From contig NZ_BMQY01000012.1 in the NCBI RefSeq assembly GCF_014648355.1, positions 124,001-188,000 of the forward strand: a DNA stretch of 64,000 nucleotides, given 5' to 3'. The notes under the pieces are model-generated. The model saw nothing but the letters and a program-made list of their open reading frames with translations, did no database searches and was not told the DNA's origin. This DNA comes from Couchioplanes azureus (GTDB taxonomy: Bacteria > Actinomycetota > Actinomycetes > Mycobacteriales > Micromonosporaceae). This document shows, one piece after another, positions 25,501-34,817 of this stretch (its first letter is position 1; every line of letters starts with the position of its first letter). The translations under genes and the position numbers were made by a program.

Positions 25501-26269
25501 CACCGCCTCCGAGGACCGTACGGTACGGCTATGGCGCGGCGGGGTCGAGCAGAAGATCCTGCACTGCGAGAGCGAGCTGTGGGCCGTCGACTGGTCGCCG
25601 GACGGAACCCGGATCGCGGCTGGCTGCACCGATCACACCGTACGGCTGTGGGACGCAGCGGAGTACGTCGAGACGGGGGTCCTGCGCGGACACGACCACG
25701 AGGTTCGCGCCGTGGCGTGGTCGCCGGACGGGCGGCGGCTGGTCAGCTCCGCCGAGGACCACACCGCCCGAATCTGGCATCCCGACCGGGGGAAGGTCAT
25801 CGTCCTGACCGGCCACACGGACATGGTGAACTCCGTTTCCTGGTCCCCGGACGGCCAGTACGTGGTCACGGGTTCCGGCGACCACACCGCCCGAATCTGG
25901 GCGGCCGACTCGGGCCAGGAACAGGCGGTTCTCCGCGGGCACCTGGGCGGGGTCTGGGCCACCGCCTGGTCGCCGGACAACCGGGGCATCGCGACGTCGT
26001 CGGACGACTTGGCGATCTACCTGTGGGATCCAGCCGATCCGCGGCAACCCCGTACGATCGGGGTGGTCACCGCGACCGCCACCAGCATCGCGTTCTCACC
26101 GGACAGCCAGTCGCTCGCTACGGCCTCCGACGACCGCACCGTCACCGTATGGGCCACGACGACCGACATCGGACACCTGGTGGCCATGGCCCGTCGACGG
26201 GCCCGGCAGCCCCTCTCCGACGCCGAGCGACACAAACTCATGCTGCCCGACGCGCCGTGGTCGGCGTGA
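22589..26269 (+). CDS. Membrane-anchored nSTAND ATPase with 15 WD40 repeats
   Basis: A 1226-residue protein. A basic N-terminus (MRRQRHRRRRPR) precedes two transmembrane helices (about 13-33 and 50-70). Then comes SPFPGLEAFG..D..VFFGRDEEI, the hallmark entry of nSTAND1-type NTPases, the P-loop GPSGVGKSS near 130 and Walker B VLVVVDQAEEL near 210. A helical arm follows to about 560. From about 570 to 1205 there are 15 WD40 repeats, most with GH and WD/W ends. STAND ATPases use such propellers as sensors. Start: ATG at 22589 overlapping the GT8 stop (an in-frame ATG at 22577 is also possible). No classical effector domain is fused. Confidence 0.92.
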   Translation: MRRQRHRRRRPRLLIEILILLAAAALSLTTNYLSNQAQVPTVFRLLRGQALVASLALVAVVVLLVVWRFRVEAAPDLPIRAGRSPFPGLEAFGADDAAVFFGRDEEIGTLLERLNAPAREPASRVIAIAGPSGVGKSSLVHAGVVARLRNGRRGWLVAPTVFPGEQPTASLAAAITATHPCGPAVGGSAAEQSHHALQALRLRPDSARRNVLVVVDQAEELYTLAGLREREHFLSVLEELLSVDRHLWVVLIMRSEFLTELLSGRFAHLCRNLVTVGALPRPALIEVVRRPAETSGLRFEPATLPERIADDAGSGLALPLLAYTMQQLCAQAGGSGVLTLTGYQALGGVVGVLARRADGVAADLRQADDTMPVLPTLLKFVALTDSEPTRRRVRRAALDTAESAVVEGFLAARLLSSDGGRADPGATLEVAHEALFRYWPPLRQEIEARRDALRWRSDLERWAADWRGSGRDPAYLLHGERLRTALTWRDSLPELTDEMPEVAEFLEHSRHADHATMELLSETIARQALAEVNIDPEYAIRLALAAFEDCRPTRPAYNALVAALVACRVRHIMTGHDERIWSLDWSPDGRYLATASLDRTARVWDIATGREVSVLRGHADRVRTVAWSPDGRRLVTGSEDGSAGTWEPKDGAQLHRLTGHDAAVWGVAWAPDSRRVATASADGTARVWNADTGSVVRVLRAHEDRLWNVAWSPDGTRLATSSADGTVRIWNADNSADPPMVCRHDDMAWGLAWSPDGRHLVTGSQDRTARIWDAASGDELAVLRGHQDWVWTVAFSPDGTRIATASEDRTARIWDAASGDELAVLRGHQDWVWTVAFSPDGTRIATASGDRSARIWEASNGSELTALRGHTDRLRKAAWSPDGRHIATASEDRTARIWDTEGDFELGVLRGHTDRVRAVAWSPDGARMATGAEDRTVRLWDAARAEQLVVLDGHTDRVRGVAWSPDGTWIVTASEDRTVRLWRGGVEQKILHCESELWAVDWSPDGTRIAAGCTDHTVRLWDAAEYVETGVLRGHDHEVRAVAWSPDGRRLVSSAEDHTARIWHPDRGKVIVLTGHTDMVNSVSWSPDGQYVVTGSGDHTARIWAADSGQEQAVLRGHLGGVWATAWSPDNRGIATSSDDLAIYLWDPADPRQPRTIGVVTATATSIAFSPDSQSLATASDDRTVTVWATTTDIGHLVAMARRRARQPLSDAERHKLMLPDAPWSA
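24884..25135 (+). repeat. 126-bp tandem duplication of one WD40 blade
   Basis: The 126-bp units at 24884-25009 and 25010-25135 are almost identical; about 103 consecutive bases match (24900-25002 with 25026-25128), with a single difference just before. Each unit encodes 42 residues, exactly one blade (repeat register WDAASGDELAVLRGHQDWVW). All other blades in the gene are clearly diverged, so this copy is recent. Confidence 0.95.
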
Positions 26270-26454
26270 CAGGCTTGTTGCTTCGGCTGGTCGGACGGTC
26301 AGGCAAGGGTGGACCAGTGGAGTCTGGCGTTCAGTCTGGCCCGGTTTCCTGCCCGCTCGACCCTCGCTGGGTCCGGGTCGTATGCCGCAGCCCGATCACG
26401 GGCAGCCTCCGGCTGTCGCATCGCGACAGTGGCCTGCAGCCGGGCTGGGTCGGC

Positions 26455-27393
26455 TCAGAGTGCGCCGGTGCGGATGATGGTGGCGGCGCCGCCCACCAGG
26501 ATCTTCAGGCCGGTCGGACTCTGGCGGGCGGAGGCGGTGATGGTGGCGGGGCTGCCGAGAGTGTCGCCCATGGCGACGCTGAGGTCGGTGACGCCTCGGT
26601 CGGCGAGGTGCGCGGCGAGGCAAGCGGTGCTGTTGGCGTTGGCGATGTCCTCGGGGACGCCGATCGAGGGAGCGAACATCCGCGCCGTGACGCGACCGCT
26701 GCCCGTCGGCACCGAGTGGACGTAGCAACCGAGCAGCCCGAACCGGTCACAGGCCGCGCGGAGCCGGTCGAGATCGGGGGCGAGGTCGGCGACGGCCGCC
26801 GGGGTGGCGATCGGAACCAGCATCCGAGCCCTGCCCAGCGACGCGACGCAGGCGCCGGGGGCGAGCAGGTCAGGGCTCACACCGAGGGCGGCGACCACGA
26901 GACCGATCTCGGCTGAGGTGGGTTCGCGCAGAGTGGCGGGACCCGGGTCGAAGGCGGCGTGGACATGGTCGCCGTCGCGGACGGCACGGCCGGTGAAGGT
27001 GCGGCCCGACACGCACAGGGTGAACTCGTGCTCGCCGCCCTGCCGCTGGTTGGCGAGGAAGGCCACGGCGGCGATCGTGCCGTGGCCGCAGGCAGGCAGC
27101 TCCCCCTCGGCGGCGAAGAAACGCAGGTCAACCGTCGGCTCCCTCAGGGCGCGACTCTGGTCAGGCGCCGGTGCTCGTGCAGCGCCCCGCGGATCCCGTC
27201 GTGTCACGAAGACGGCGTGCGAGGTGCCGTAACGGACCGGCACCCGGCTGCGTTCGGCATCGGTCAGCGTGGTCGGAGCGGAATCGTCGATGACAGCCGT
27301 GGGGCTGCCGCCTCGACCCTCGCGAAGACAGGCGTTGACGATGCTGATCGGGATCGGCACACCCGTCGAACGGGCTTGTTCACCCAGGTTCAT
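26455..27393 (-). CDS. PhzF-family isomerase-like protein
   Basis: A 312-residue PhzF/YddE-family protein (diaminopimelate-epimerase fold, two lobes). Supporting motifs: GGSPTAVI near the N-terminus in place of the usual GNP-AV, then ELPACGHGTIAA, the conserved ELP-GH motif, and ANSTACLAAHL in the second lobe. The position that carries the catalytic Glu in PhzF (SE-TFV) reads TSHAVFV here, so Glu is replaced by His; either a subfamily trait or loss of the classical reaction. ATG at 27393 with GAAGG upstream. Divergent from an HxlR regulator, with palindromic sites between. No phenazine genes nearby. Substrate unknown. Confidence 0.85.
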   Translation of the reverse strand: MNLGEQARSTGVPIPISIVNACLREGRGGSPTAVIDDSAPTTLTDAERSRVPVRYGTSHAVFVTRRDPRGAARAPAPDQSRALREPTVDLRFFAAEGELPACGHGTIAAVAFLANQRQGGEHEFTLCVSGRTFTGRAVRDGDHVHAAFDPGPATLREPTSAEIGLVVAALGVSPDLLAPGACVASLGRARMLVPIATPAAVADLAPDLDRLRAACDRFGLLGCYVHSVPTGSGRVTARMFAPSIGVPEDIANANSTACLAAHLADRGVTDLSVAMGDTLGSPATITASARQSPTGLKILVGGAATIIRTGAL

Positions 27394-27606
27394 GGCTGCC
27401 TTCGATCTGCGACATGCCGCGCCACGCTGGCAACTGCTCGACGGTGGCGGGGCTGCGCCTCTAGGTGATGACGCGGACAGGTGGCCCGCGTCTCGACGCA
27501 GACTCGGCCGGGTGGGCCGGGTCGGCGGCTTGGCCCGCGTCATCGCAGATCTTGGCGAACGTGCGGAACAGCGCTGCCGGAGCGACGCGAGACACACGGC
27601 CTCCCT

Positions 27607-27661
27607 GTTTCTGTTTCAGAAACGGTTGGTCCGTACCGTAGCGTTACGGATTCAGAAACAG
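27607..27661. promoter_or_regulatory. Palindromic operator cluster in the phzF-like/hxlR-like divergent region
   Basis: GTTTCTG-TTT-CAGAAAC (27607-27623) is a perfect 7-bp palindrome. Its left arm, extended as CTGTTTCTG (27605-27613), also matches CAGAAACAG at 27653-27661. Between these lies TCCGTA (27630-27635) facing TACGGA (27645-27650). Such paired symmetrical sites next to an HxlR-type gene suggest binding sites for that regulator. Confidence 0.6.
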
Positions 27662-27673
27662 CAAGGGGTGGCG

Positions 27674-28009
27674 GTGCGAGGCGTTCCACATCCCGGCCGC
27701 CCGGTGCGCGGCTCGACGACCGGGCGGCCGTCGATGGCGGCGTTGGATCTGTTCGGCCGCCGCTGGGCCCTGCGGATCCTGTGGGAACTGCGCGAAGGGC
27801 CGGTCGGCGCACGGAACCTGCGCGAACGCTGCGACGGCATGTCGACCAGCGTGTTGTACGAGAGGCTCAGAGAACTGCTTGCCGCCGATCTCGTACACCA
27901 TCGCAGTGACAATGACCGCTACGAGCTGACGCCGATGGGACGGTCGCTGGGCGCGGCCATGGCACCGCTGGAGCAGTGGGCCAGCGACCGGGCCGCGTCG
28001 AGGCGCTGA
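27674..28009 (+). CDS. HxlR-family transcriptional regulator
   Basis: A 111-residue winged-helix regulator of the HxlR family. It contains FGRRWALRILWELREGPVGARNLRERC, followed by STSVLYERLRELLAADLVHHR and a wing ending YELTPMGRSLGAAMAPLEQWA, which is the standard family layout. These dimeric regulators respond to redox or small electrophiles and usually control the divergent neighbour, here the PhzF-like gene. GTG at 27674 with AAGGGG upstream (an in-frame GTG at 27668 is also possible). There is no Cys near the N-terminus, so thiol-based sensing is not indicated. Confidence 0.9.
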   Translation: MRGVPHPGRPVRGSTTGRPSMAALDLFGRRWALRILWELREGPVGARNLRERCDGMSTSVLYERLRELLAADLVHHRSDNDRYELTPMGRSLGAAMAPLEQWASDRAASRR

Positions 28010-28069
28010 CGCCCGACCCAGCCGACTAGACAAGTTGACGCTGCACGTCCAGCATGACAAGGTCGTGGC

Positions 28070-28740
28070 GTGACGGACGACCGAAGTGGACAGATCCTCG
28101 ATGCGGCGCTGACCGTTTTCTGCCAGTACGGCTACGGCAAGACCACCATGCAGGACGTGGCCCGCGCCGCCGGCATGTCCCGGGCGGCCCTCTACCTTCA
28201 CTTCCGCACCAAGGAGGACCTCTTCCGGGCAGGGTCGCGGCGGGCGCACGCCCGTGCGCTCGACCGGGCCGACGCGGCCCTGGAGGCGCCGGGTGACGTG
28301 GTGTCGCGGATCGACGCCGCGATGGCCACGTACTTCGAGGCGCTGATGGCGCAGATCTCCGCAAGCATCCATGGCGGGGAACTGCTCGACGCCGGTGTGA
28401 CGCTCACCGGTGACATCGTCAGCGAGGCTGACGCCGCGCTGGTGACCCGGCTGGCCGCTGCGCTGGACGCCGCCGCGGCAGCGGGACAGGTGCGGTTGTC
28501 GGCCGTCGACGCCACCGCCGAGGACGTCGCGCGGCTGCTGCTCGCGGTCGCGCACGGGCTGCAGAAGACCAGCCCCGACCCGCACGTGTGGCGCGAGCGC
28601 AGGTCGCTGTTCTTCCGCATGGCGAGCGCTGCCATCTCGTCACCGGACGGCATCGGCTCACCCCCGTCACCCCAGCGGGTACGGCGCCGAGGCGGGTCAC
28701 CACCACGCGTCGACACCACCGCCACACGGGGGTCACGGTC

Positions 28741-28744
<4 letters not shown>
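28070..28744 (+). CDS. TetR-family regulator
   Basis: A 224-residue TetR-type repressor. The HTH lies at about 8-55: ILDAALTVFCQYGYGKTTMQDVARAAGMSRAALYLHF in short blocks (GYGKTTMQDVA, GMSRAALYLHF, KEDLF). The ligand-binding half is helical and Ala-rich, and the last ~35 residues are a low-complexity tail. GTG start at 28070 with AAGGTC upstream. Its TGA overlaps the GTG of the carboxylesterase gene (GTGA), so the two are translationally coupled and the regulator probably controls its own operon, with an ester-type or product ligand as inference. Confidence 0.9.
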
Positions 28745-30183
<1,439 letters not shown>

Positions 30184-30706
30184 GACCGGGCGCCCGCCGG
30201 GCCCACGACACCGAAAAATGCATAGCTATCGATCAGAACGCAGTCGGCGCTTTCTCGCCGACGGGCTCGGCCTGCGGGCCGCCATGCGGTACGTCCCGCT
30301 GGCAGCCGGGCCGTCCGACCACGAGTGCCGCAGCGATCGGCGGCGCTCTGCGCCGCCAGATCGTGGCATGCGAGCCGCCCGTCAAGAAAGAGGGCCCTGA
30401 TGTCGGCACGCTGGCCGATGACATGGGCGCGGACAAGGTGATCAACCAGGACCTGGCTCCCCACTCTCCGCCGCGAACCGGTCCGGTGCCGGATGGACCC
30501 CTCAGCGATCGACGATGGCGAGGCGGTGTGGGCGGTGCATGCGCGGGGCCTAACGGATTCGCTACTGACGTGCCACCGGCTAGTGCGGTATTCAAAGGTG
30601 TACTTGATGGGCAAGTCTTGCCGGGTGAACGAGATGCGAGCATCGCGCCTCGACGCCCGTGGGAAGGGGACACCGGGATGGCTGGCGTGAGTGCGGCAGG
30701 CGAGGT
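30184..30706. other. Gene-free interval
   Basis: About 520 bases between the esterase and the double-GGDEF gene. Several short open frames exist, but none has a ribosome binding site plus protein-like sequence. Part (about 30340-30520) reads like scrambled coding sequence and may be decayed. No strong hairpin identified. Confidence 0.5.
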
Positions 30707-32767
30707 GTGACGCCGAACGAGCGGCAGGCCGCGCGAGTGCGGGCGGTTCGGGTCGGCGCGGTGCAGGGCGGGGTCGGCCCGGGTCTCGCCATGGTGTACC
30801 TGCTCGGGACGCTGGGCCAGCCGCACCGGCCGGTGATGCTGACGGTTGCGGCTCTGATGCTGTTGATGGCGGTTCTTGGCTGGTTCGGCGCCTCGGCGGT
30901 GTCTCGCTTACGGGCCCGACTGCCGGTTCAGCTTTCCGGTGCGGTCCTCAATCTTGCGGGTTCGGCCGTGCTGGCCTGGCTCGACGGTGGGGTCGCCAGC
31001 CCGCTCGGTCCGATGCTGCCGCTGTCGGTCACCTTTCTCGCGATCGTGGTGCCGCCCCGGACCTTCACCGGGTTCGCGGTGCTCGGCGCCTTGGGTTACT
31101 GGACCGTGGCGGTCGTCGCCGACCCGGCGCCGCCGGGCTACGCCGTCGTGCACACCCTCAGCTTCGGGTTCGTCGGCTATCTGGCGCTGCGCTACTCCGG
31201 AACACTGGCGTCACTGCGCCGCCGGCTCGCGGAGATCACGCGGGTCGATCCGTTGACGGGCTGCCTGAACCGCCGCGGCTTCGAGGAGCGCTTGGGGCAC
31301 GAACTGGCGGCAGCGGCCCGCACCGGTGAGCCGGTCACCGTCGCGGTCGTCGACCTCGACCGGTTCAAGGAGGTCAACGACTCGTACGGTCATCGCGCCG
31401 GGGACGATCTGCTGGCCTGGGTCGGCCGGACGCTCGGCGCGGAGCTGCGCACCGACGATGCGGTCGGGCGGCTCGGCGGCGACGAGTTCGCCGTGCTCCT
31501 GCCGGGCACCGACGCGGACGGCGCCGCGACGGTCGTGCAGCGGCTACGCGTCGCGCTCGGCGACTGCGCCGGTGGCAGTATCGGCCACGCCAGCTTCCCG
31601 GACGACGCCGTCGACGCCGACGAGCTCATGCTGGTGGCCGATCGCAGGCTGTACGCCGACAAAACCGCCCGCGAACGGCGGGTGCCCTCGGCCGAGGCGG
31701 TGGCCGCCGTGCGGCGGACCCTGGCGGCCCAGACACCGGTCATGGTCTCGCACGCCGAACGCCGCCGGCACTCCATCGCCGACGGCGGCTGGATGACGCT
31801 GGCGCAGAGCGCGATCAGCATGGGCTACGTGCTGTTGTTCACCGCCGGGGACCCGCACCGGACGGCGATGGCGGCGCTGTGCGCCGTGACCGCCCTGCTG
31901 GGCCTGGCCGTGGTGGCCGCTGCCGGCCGGCTCAGTCGCTCACCGGCGGCACGGCAGCTGATGCTGGCCTATTCCGTGATCACCTTCTGCAACGCCGCGG
32001 CCGGCGCGTGGCTGGACGGTGACGTGAGCTCGGCGTTCGGCATCGGCATGCTCACCTCGATGCCGCTGGCCATGCTGGCCCTGCGGGCCCACGTGGCCGT
32101 GCCCCTGGTCGCCGGCGCCTCGCTGGCCTACCTCGCCGTCGCCACCCTGCGCGGCGCGCCCAGCGGCTGGTACGTCATGACCCACCTGACCGGCATGTTC
32201 GCCGTCGCCGCCGCCTGCGCCGTCCAGGGCCGCACCGCCGCCCGGCAACGTGCACAGCTCACCCGGCTGTCGCGTACCGACGCGCTCACCGGCTGCCTGA
32301 ACCGTCGCGGCTTCGCCGAACGCTTCACCGGCGAGACGGCGCATGCGCGCCGCACCGGCCGGACGGTGTCCCTGCTCGTCCTCGACCTCGACGGCTTCAA
32401 ACAGCTCAACGACGCGCACGGGCATGCCGCCGGTGACGAGCTGTTGTGCTGGGTGGCCGCCACCCTGCACGCCGCAGCGCAACCCGGCGACATCGTCGCA
32501 CGCCTGGGCGGCGACGAGTTCGTCATGCTCGTCGGTGCCGACGCCGGCACAGCCGCCGCCGACCTGCGCACCGCACTGGCCGCCCGCACCGCCGTCAGCA
32601 TCGGCACCGCCATACTCGGCCCCGACGGCGACGACTTCGACACCCTCTACGCCGCCGCGGACACTCGCCTGTACGAGGAGAAAAGCCGCCACGCAGGCGG
32701 CCGCCTAGTACCGGTAGATGCCACGCCTTCCCCGGGTGTCGCAACCGGGCGGCACGCGGTCGGCTGA
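30707..32767 (+). CDS. Tandem membrane diguanylate cyclase (two GGDEF domains)
   Basis: A 686-residue protein that looks like an internal duplication: membrane module (about 15-160), GGDEF 1 (about 165-325), second membrane module (about 360-510), GGDEF 2 (about 520-670). Both catalytic motifs are intact (RLGGDEFAVLL and RLGGDEFVMLV), and both have the D(L)D and N-x-x-H substrate residues (VVDLDRFKEVND, LDLDGFKQLND). The inhibitory RxxD site is present before GGDEF 1 (RTDD) but reads QPGD before GGDEF 2, so feedback inhibition may be asymmetric. GTG start chosen after GGCGAGG. It should make c-di-GMP, which controls development in actinomycetes. Confidence 0.9.
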   Translation: MTPNERQAARVRAVRVGAVQGGVGPGLAMVYLLGTLGQPHRPVMLTVAALMLLMAVLGWFGASAVSRLRARLPVQLSGAVLNLAGSAVLAWLDGGVASPLGPMLPLSVTFLAIVVPPRTFTGFAVLGALGYWTVAVVADPAPPGYAVVHTLSFGFVGYLALRYSGTLASLRRRLAEITRVDPLTGCLNRRGFEERLGHELAAAARTGEPVTVAVVDLDRFKEVNDSYGHRAGDDLLAWVGRTLGAELRTDDAVGRLGGDEFAVLLPGTDADGAATVVQRLRVALGDCAGGSIGHASFPDDAVDADELMLVADRRLYADKTARERRVPSAEAVAAVRRTLAAQTPVMVSHAERRRHSIADGGWMTLAQSAISMGYVLLFTAGDPHRTAMAALCAVTALLGLAVVAAAGRLSRSPAARQLMLAYSVITFCNAAAGAWLDGDVSSAFGIGMLTSMPLAMLALRAHVAVPLVAGASLAYLAVATLRGAPSGWYVMTHLTGMFAVAAACAVQGRTAARQRAQLTRLSRTDALTGCLNRRGFAERFTGETAHARRTGRTVSLLVLDLDGFKQLNDAHGHAAGDELLCWVAATLHAAAQPGDIVARLGGDEFVMLVGADAGTAAADLRTALAARTAVSIGTAILGPDGDDFDTLYAAADTRLYEEKSRHAGGRLVPVDATPSPGVATGRHAVG

Positions 32768-32885
32768 CACCGCACCCGCGCAACGCCCGCCGATCGCAAA
32801 GTGCCGATGACCGCTCGGCCGCACGGGAACCACGCGGACGACCTCGAACATCCCTTGCCGTCGCGCGGGTTCTCGTACTACTGGG

Positions 32886-33641
32886 CTATCTGCCTGCCAC
32901 CGTCCGGCCGGGCCAGTCGCGGTAGCGGGTCTGGGTGAGGATTGCGTCCTTGACCGGCACCAGAGACTCCTCGGTCAGCTCGGCGCCGAAGTAGCGGGCG
33001 TGGGGGTCGGTGACGACCTTGCGCGGGTCGTGGCGAGCGGCCAGGACTTCGGTGAAGAATGCGTCCATCCGGAACCGCTGGGGGCCGGCGACCTCGACGT
33101 GTCCGTGCAACGGCGACCCGACCGCGATCCGGGCGACCTCCCGGGCGACGTCGTCGCCCGCGATGGGCTGGAACGACACCGGGGGCATCCGTACCGTGCC
33201 GTCGACGGTGGCGGCGTCGGCGATGGCTCCCACGAACTCGAAGAACTGGGTCGCGTGCACGATCGTGTACGGGATCGAGGACTTCTCGATCAGCTGCTCC
33301 TGCGCGACCTTCGCCCGGAAGTAGCCGCTCTCGGGCAACCGCTCGGTCCCCACCACCGACAGCGCGACGTGGTGCGCGACACCGGCCGCGGCTTCCGCGG
33401 CGAGCAGATTGTGGGTGGAGGTCTCGAAGAACCTCAGCACCGCCGTGTCTTCGAACGACGGAGCGTTGGACACGTCGATGACCACGGAGGCGACGGCCAG
33501 CGCGTCGGCGAGTCCGTCGCCGGTAAGCGTGTTCACTCCGGTGTTCGGCGCGGCGGCCACGACCTCATGACCCTGCTCCCCCAGCCTGGTGACGAGCTTC
33601 GCACCGATCAGGCCGGTGCCTCCGACGACGACGATCTTCAT
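32886..33641 (-). CDS. NmrA-like NAD(P)-binding reductase
   Basis: A 251-residue atypical short-chain reductase. The N-terminal dinucleotide site is VVVGGTGLIGAKLV, then VVIDVSNAPSFED in place of a catalytic Tyr-Lys pair, and a YFRAKVAQEQLI region and IVHATQFFEF motif typical of NmrA/QOR2-like proteins. It probably binds NAD(P)H and acts as a reductase or redox sensor. ATG at 33641 after GGAGGG. Its ATGA overlaps the stop of the truncated hydrolase gene upstream, so the pair is transcribed together. Confidence 0.9.
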   Translation of the reverse strand: MKIVVVGGTGLIGAKLVTRLGEQGHEVVAAAPNTGVNTLTGDGLADALAVASVVIDVSNAPSFEDTAVLRFFETSTHNLLAAEAAAGVAHHVALSVVGTERLPESGYFRAKVAQEQLIEKSSIPYTIVHATQFFEFVGAIADAATVDGTVRMPPVSFQPIAGDDVAREVARIAVGSPLHGHVEVAGPQRFRMDAFFTEVLAARHDPRKVVTDPHARYFGAELTEESLVPVKDAILTQTRYRDWPGRTVAGR

Positions 33642-34102
33642 GGCAACCCTCCGTTCACCGGGTATCCATCCCGGATGAGTAGTTCCGGATCAGATGGTGC
33701 TGAGCCCGGCCCGGAGAAGGCGGCGGCCTGGTCGATGGCGGCACGCGTGGCGCAGGTCGGGCGCAGCGCATTGATCAGCATGAAGTCGTGGATGGTGCGG
33801 TGGTATCGCACGGCGGTCACGGCGACCCCTGCCGAGCCGAGCTTGGCGGCGTAGGCCTCCCCCTCGTCGCGCAGCACGTCGGCCTCATCCACGCACATAG
33901 GTGGGTCGTGGGTTCCGGCGTTGCCGAGGATCCAGCCTCCACCGTGCATGTACACGATGATCGGCAATGTGCCCGTCGCGCTGTCTTCGAGGACCCTCCG
34001 GGCGTCGGCCGGTGTCCTGTCGTACAGGAACGGCGGTTTCGAGAACGCATCGACAACTTGCTGCGCTACTGGCTCGAGGACGATCGGGCTGCCAGTCGTC
34101 AT
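33638..34102 (-). pseudogene. Alpha/beta hydrolase with in-frame internal deletion
   Basis: 154 residues, still open, but only the two ends of an HSL-type (acetyl-hydrolase) alpha/beta hydrolase. Residues 1-65 carry the N-terminal part with the oxyanion HGGGWILGN motif. Directly after GTHD the sequence jumps to PPMCVDEADVLRDEGEAYAAKL, and then to the C-terminal AVRYHRTIHDFM with the catalytic His. The roughly 140-170 residues that hold the nucleophile GDSAGG are missing, although DEADVLRDEG retains the region of the catalytic Asp. It cannot be an active esterase of this type. Probably a deletion derivative; coupled by ATGA to the NmrA-like gene. Confidence 0.8.
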
Positions 34103-34403
34103 GACAGTGCTCCCTACCCGAAGCCGGACACGACCTGGGCCATGAGCGCGCGGCGCGCTGCCAGCGCCCGCCACCGTCACGCACTGATCTCCCCTGTCAA
34201 CCAGGCGACTCCGGGCTGGCGGCTACCCGCCGTGCCACACGTCAGCGTTCGTGACCCTCCTGTCCAGCCACCATACTCACCCTCCATCCGGGAGCAAGCC
34301 CGTGCAGCGACGGCATCCAGGGTGGCCGCATCCAGCCTCGACCGAGACAAGACGTTACCTAGCGTTCACCCAGGAAAAGTGGCTTCATGGCTAGCGTGAC
34401 GAT
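34103..34403. other. Gene-free interval
   Basis: About 300 bases between the divergent truncated hydrolase and the HD/GGDEF chimaera. No gene-like frame with start signals. Probably promoter DNA for one or both neighbours. Confidence 0.5.
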
Positions 34404-34793
34404 ATGAAAGCTGTCGATGCATCCGCCGGACTTATCCACGGGGCGCGTCACCTTGCCGAAGTCCTCCTGGCCGAGACACCCGAGCGATGGCAGCACACCA
34501 TGGGCGTGGCCGAGCAGGCTGAGCACGTCGGCCGAACCCTCCCGGCGTCCGATGCGGACCTGCTTGTCGCGGCGGCCTGGGTCCGGACGTGCCGCGGGGC
34601 GCTCCCGGACGAGGCGCTCGTCACCCGGCTCGGCGGCGACGAGTTCGTCATCGTCCTGCCCCGTACCGACGCGGCCGGTGCGGCCGAGGCGTCAGGGCGC
34701 ATCGTCGAGGGCCCGGTCCCGGCGACCCCGCCATCGCCGTCCGGCTCGTGCGTGCCCGGCGCCCTCACCTCGATCCGCTATGCAGCCAGGTGA
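34404..34793 (+). pseudogene. Chimaera of truncated HD domain and truncated GGDEF domain
   Basis: 129 residues. Residues 10-60 match the start of an HD-type metal-dependent hydrolase: LAETPERWQHTMGVAEQAEHV and LPASDADLLVAAAW, ending just where the HDIG motif should come. From about residue 68 the sequence becomes the middle of a diguanylate cyclase: ALVTRLGGDEFVIVLPRTDAAGA, and then loses the fold. Neither domain is complete, so it is most likely a recombination product of two decayed genes. There is no clear ribosome binding site before the ATG. The GGDEF part resembles the double-GGDEF protein upstream. Confidence 0.65.
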
Positions 34794-34817
34794 GGGCGCG
34801 GGACCCCGTTCCGCCGC

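Noticed and set aside
24580..26916. Long alternative plus frame through the WD40 region
   Set aside because: It contains periodic Arg/Gly/His runs that mirror the repeats in another frame; no genuine domain.
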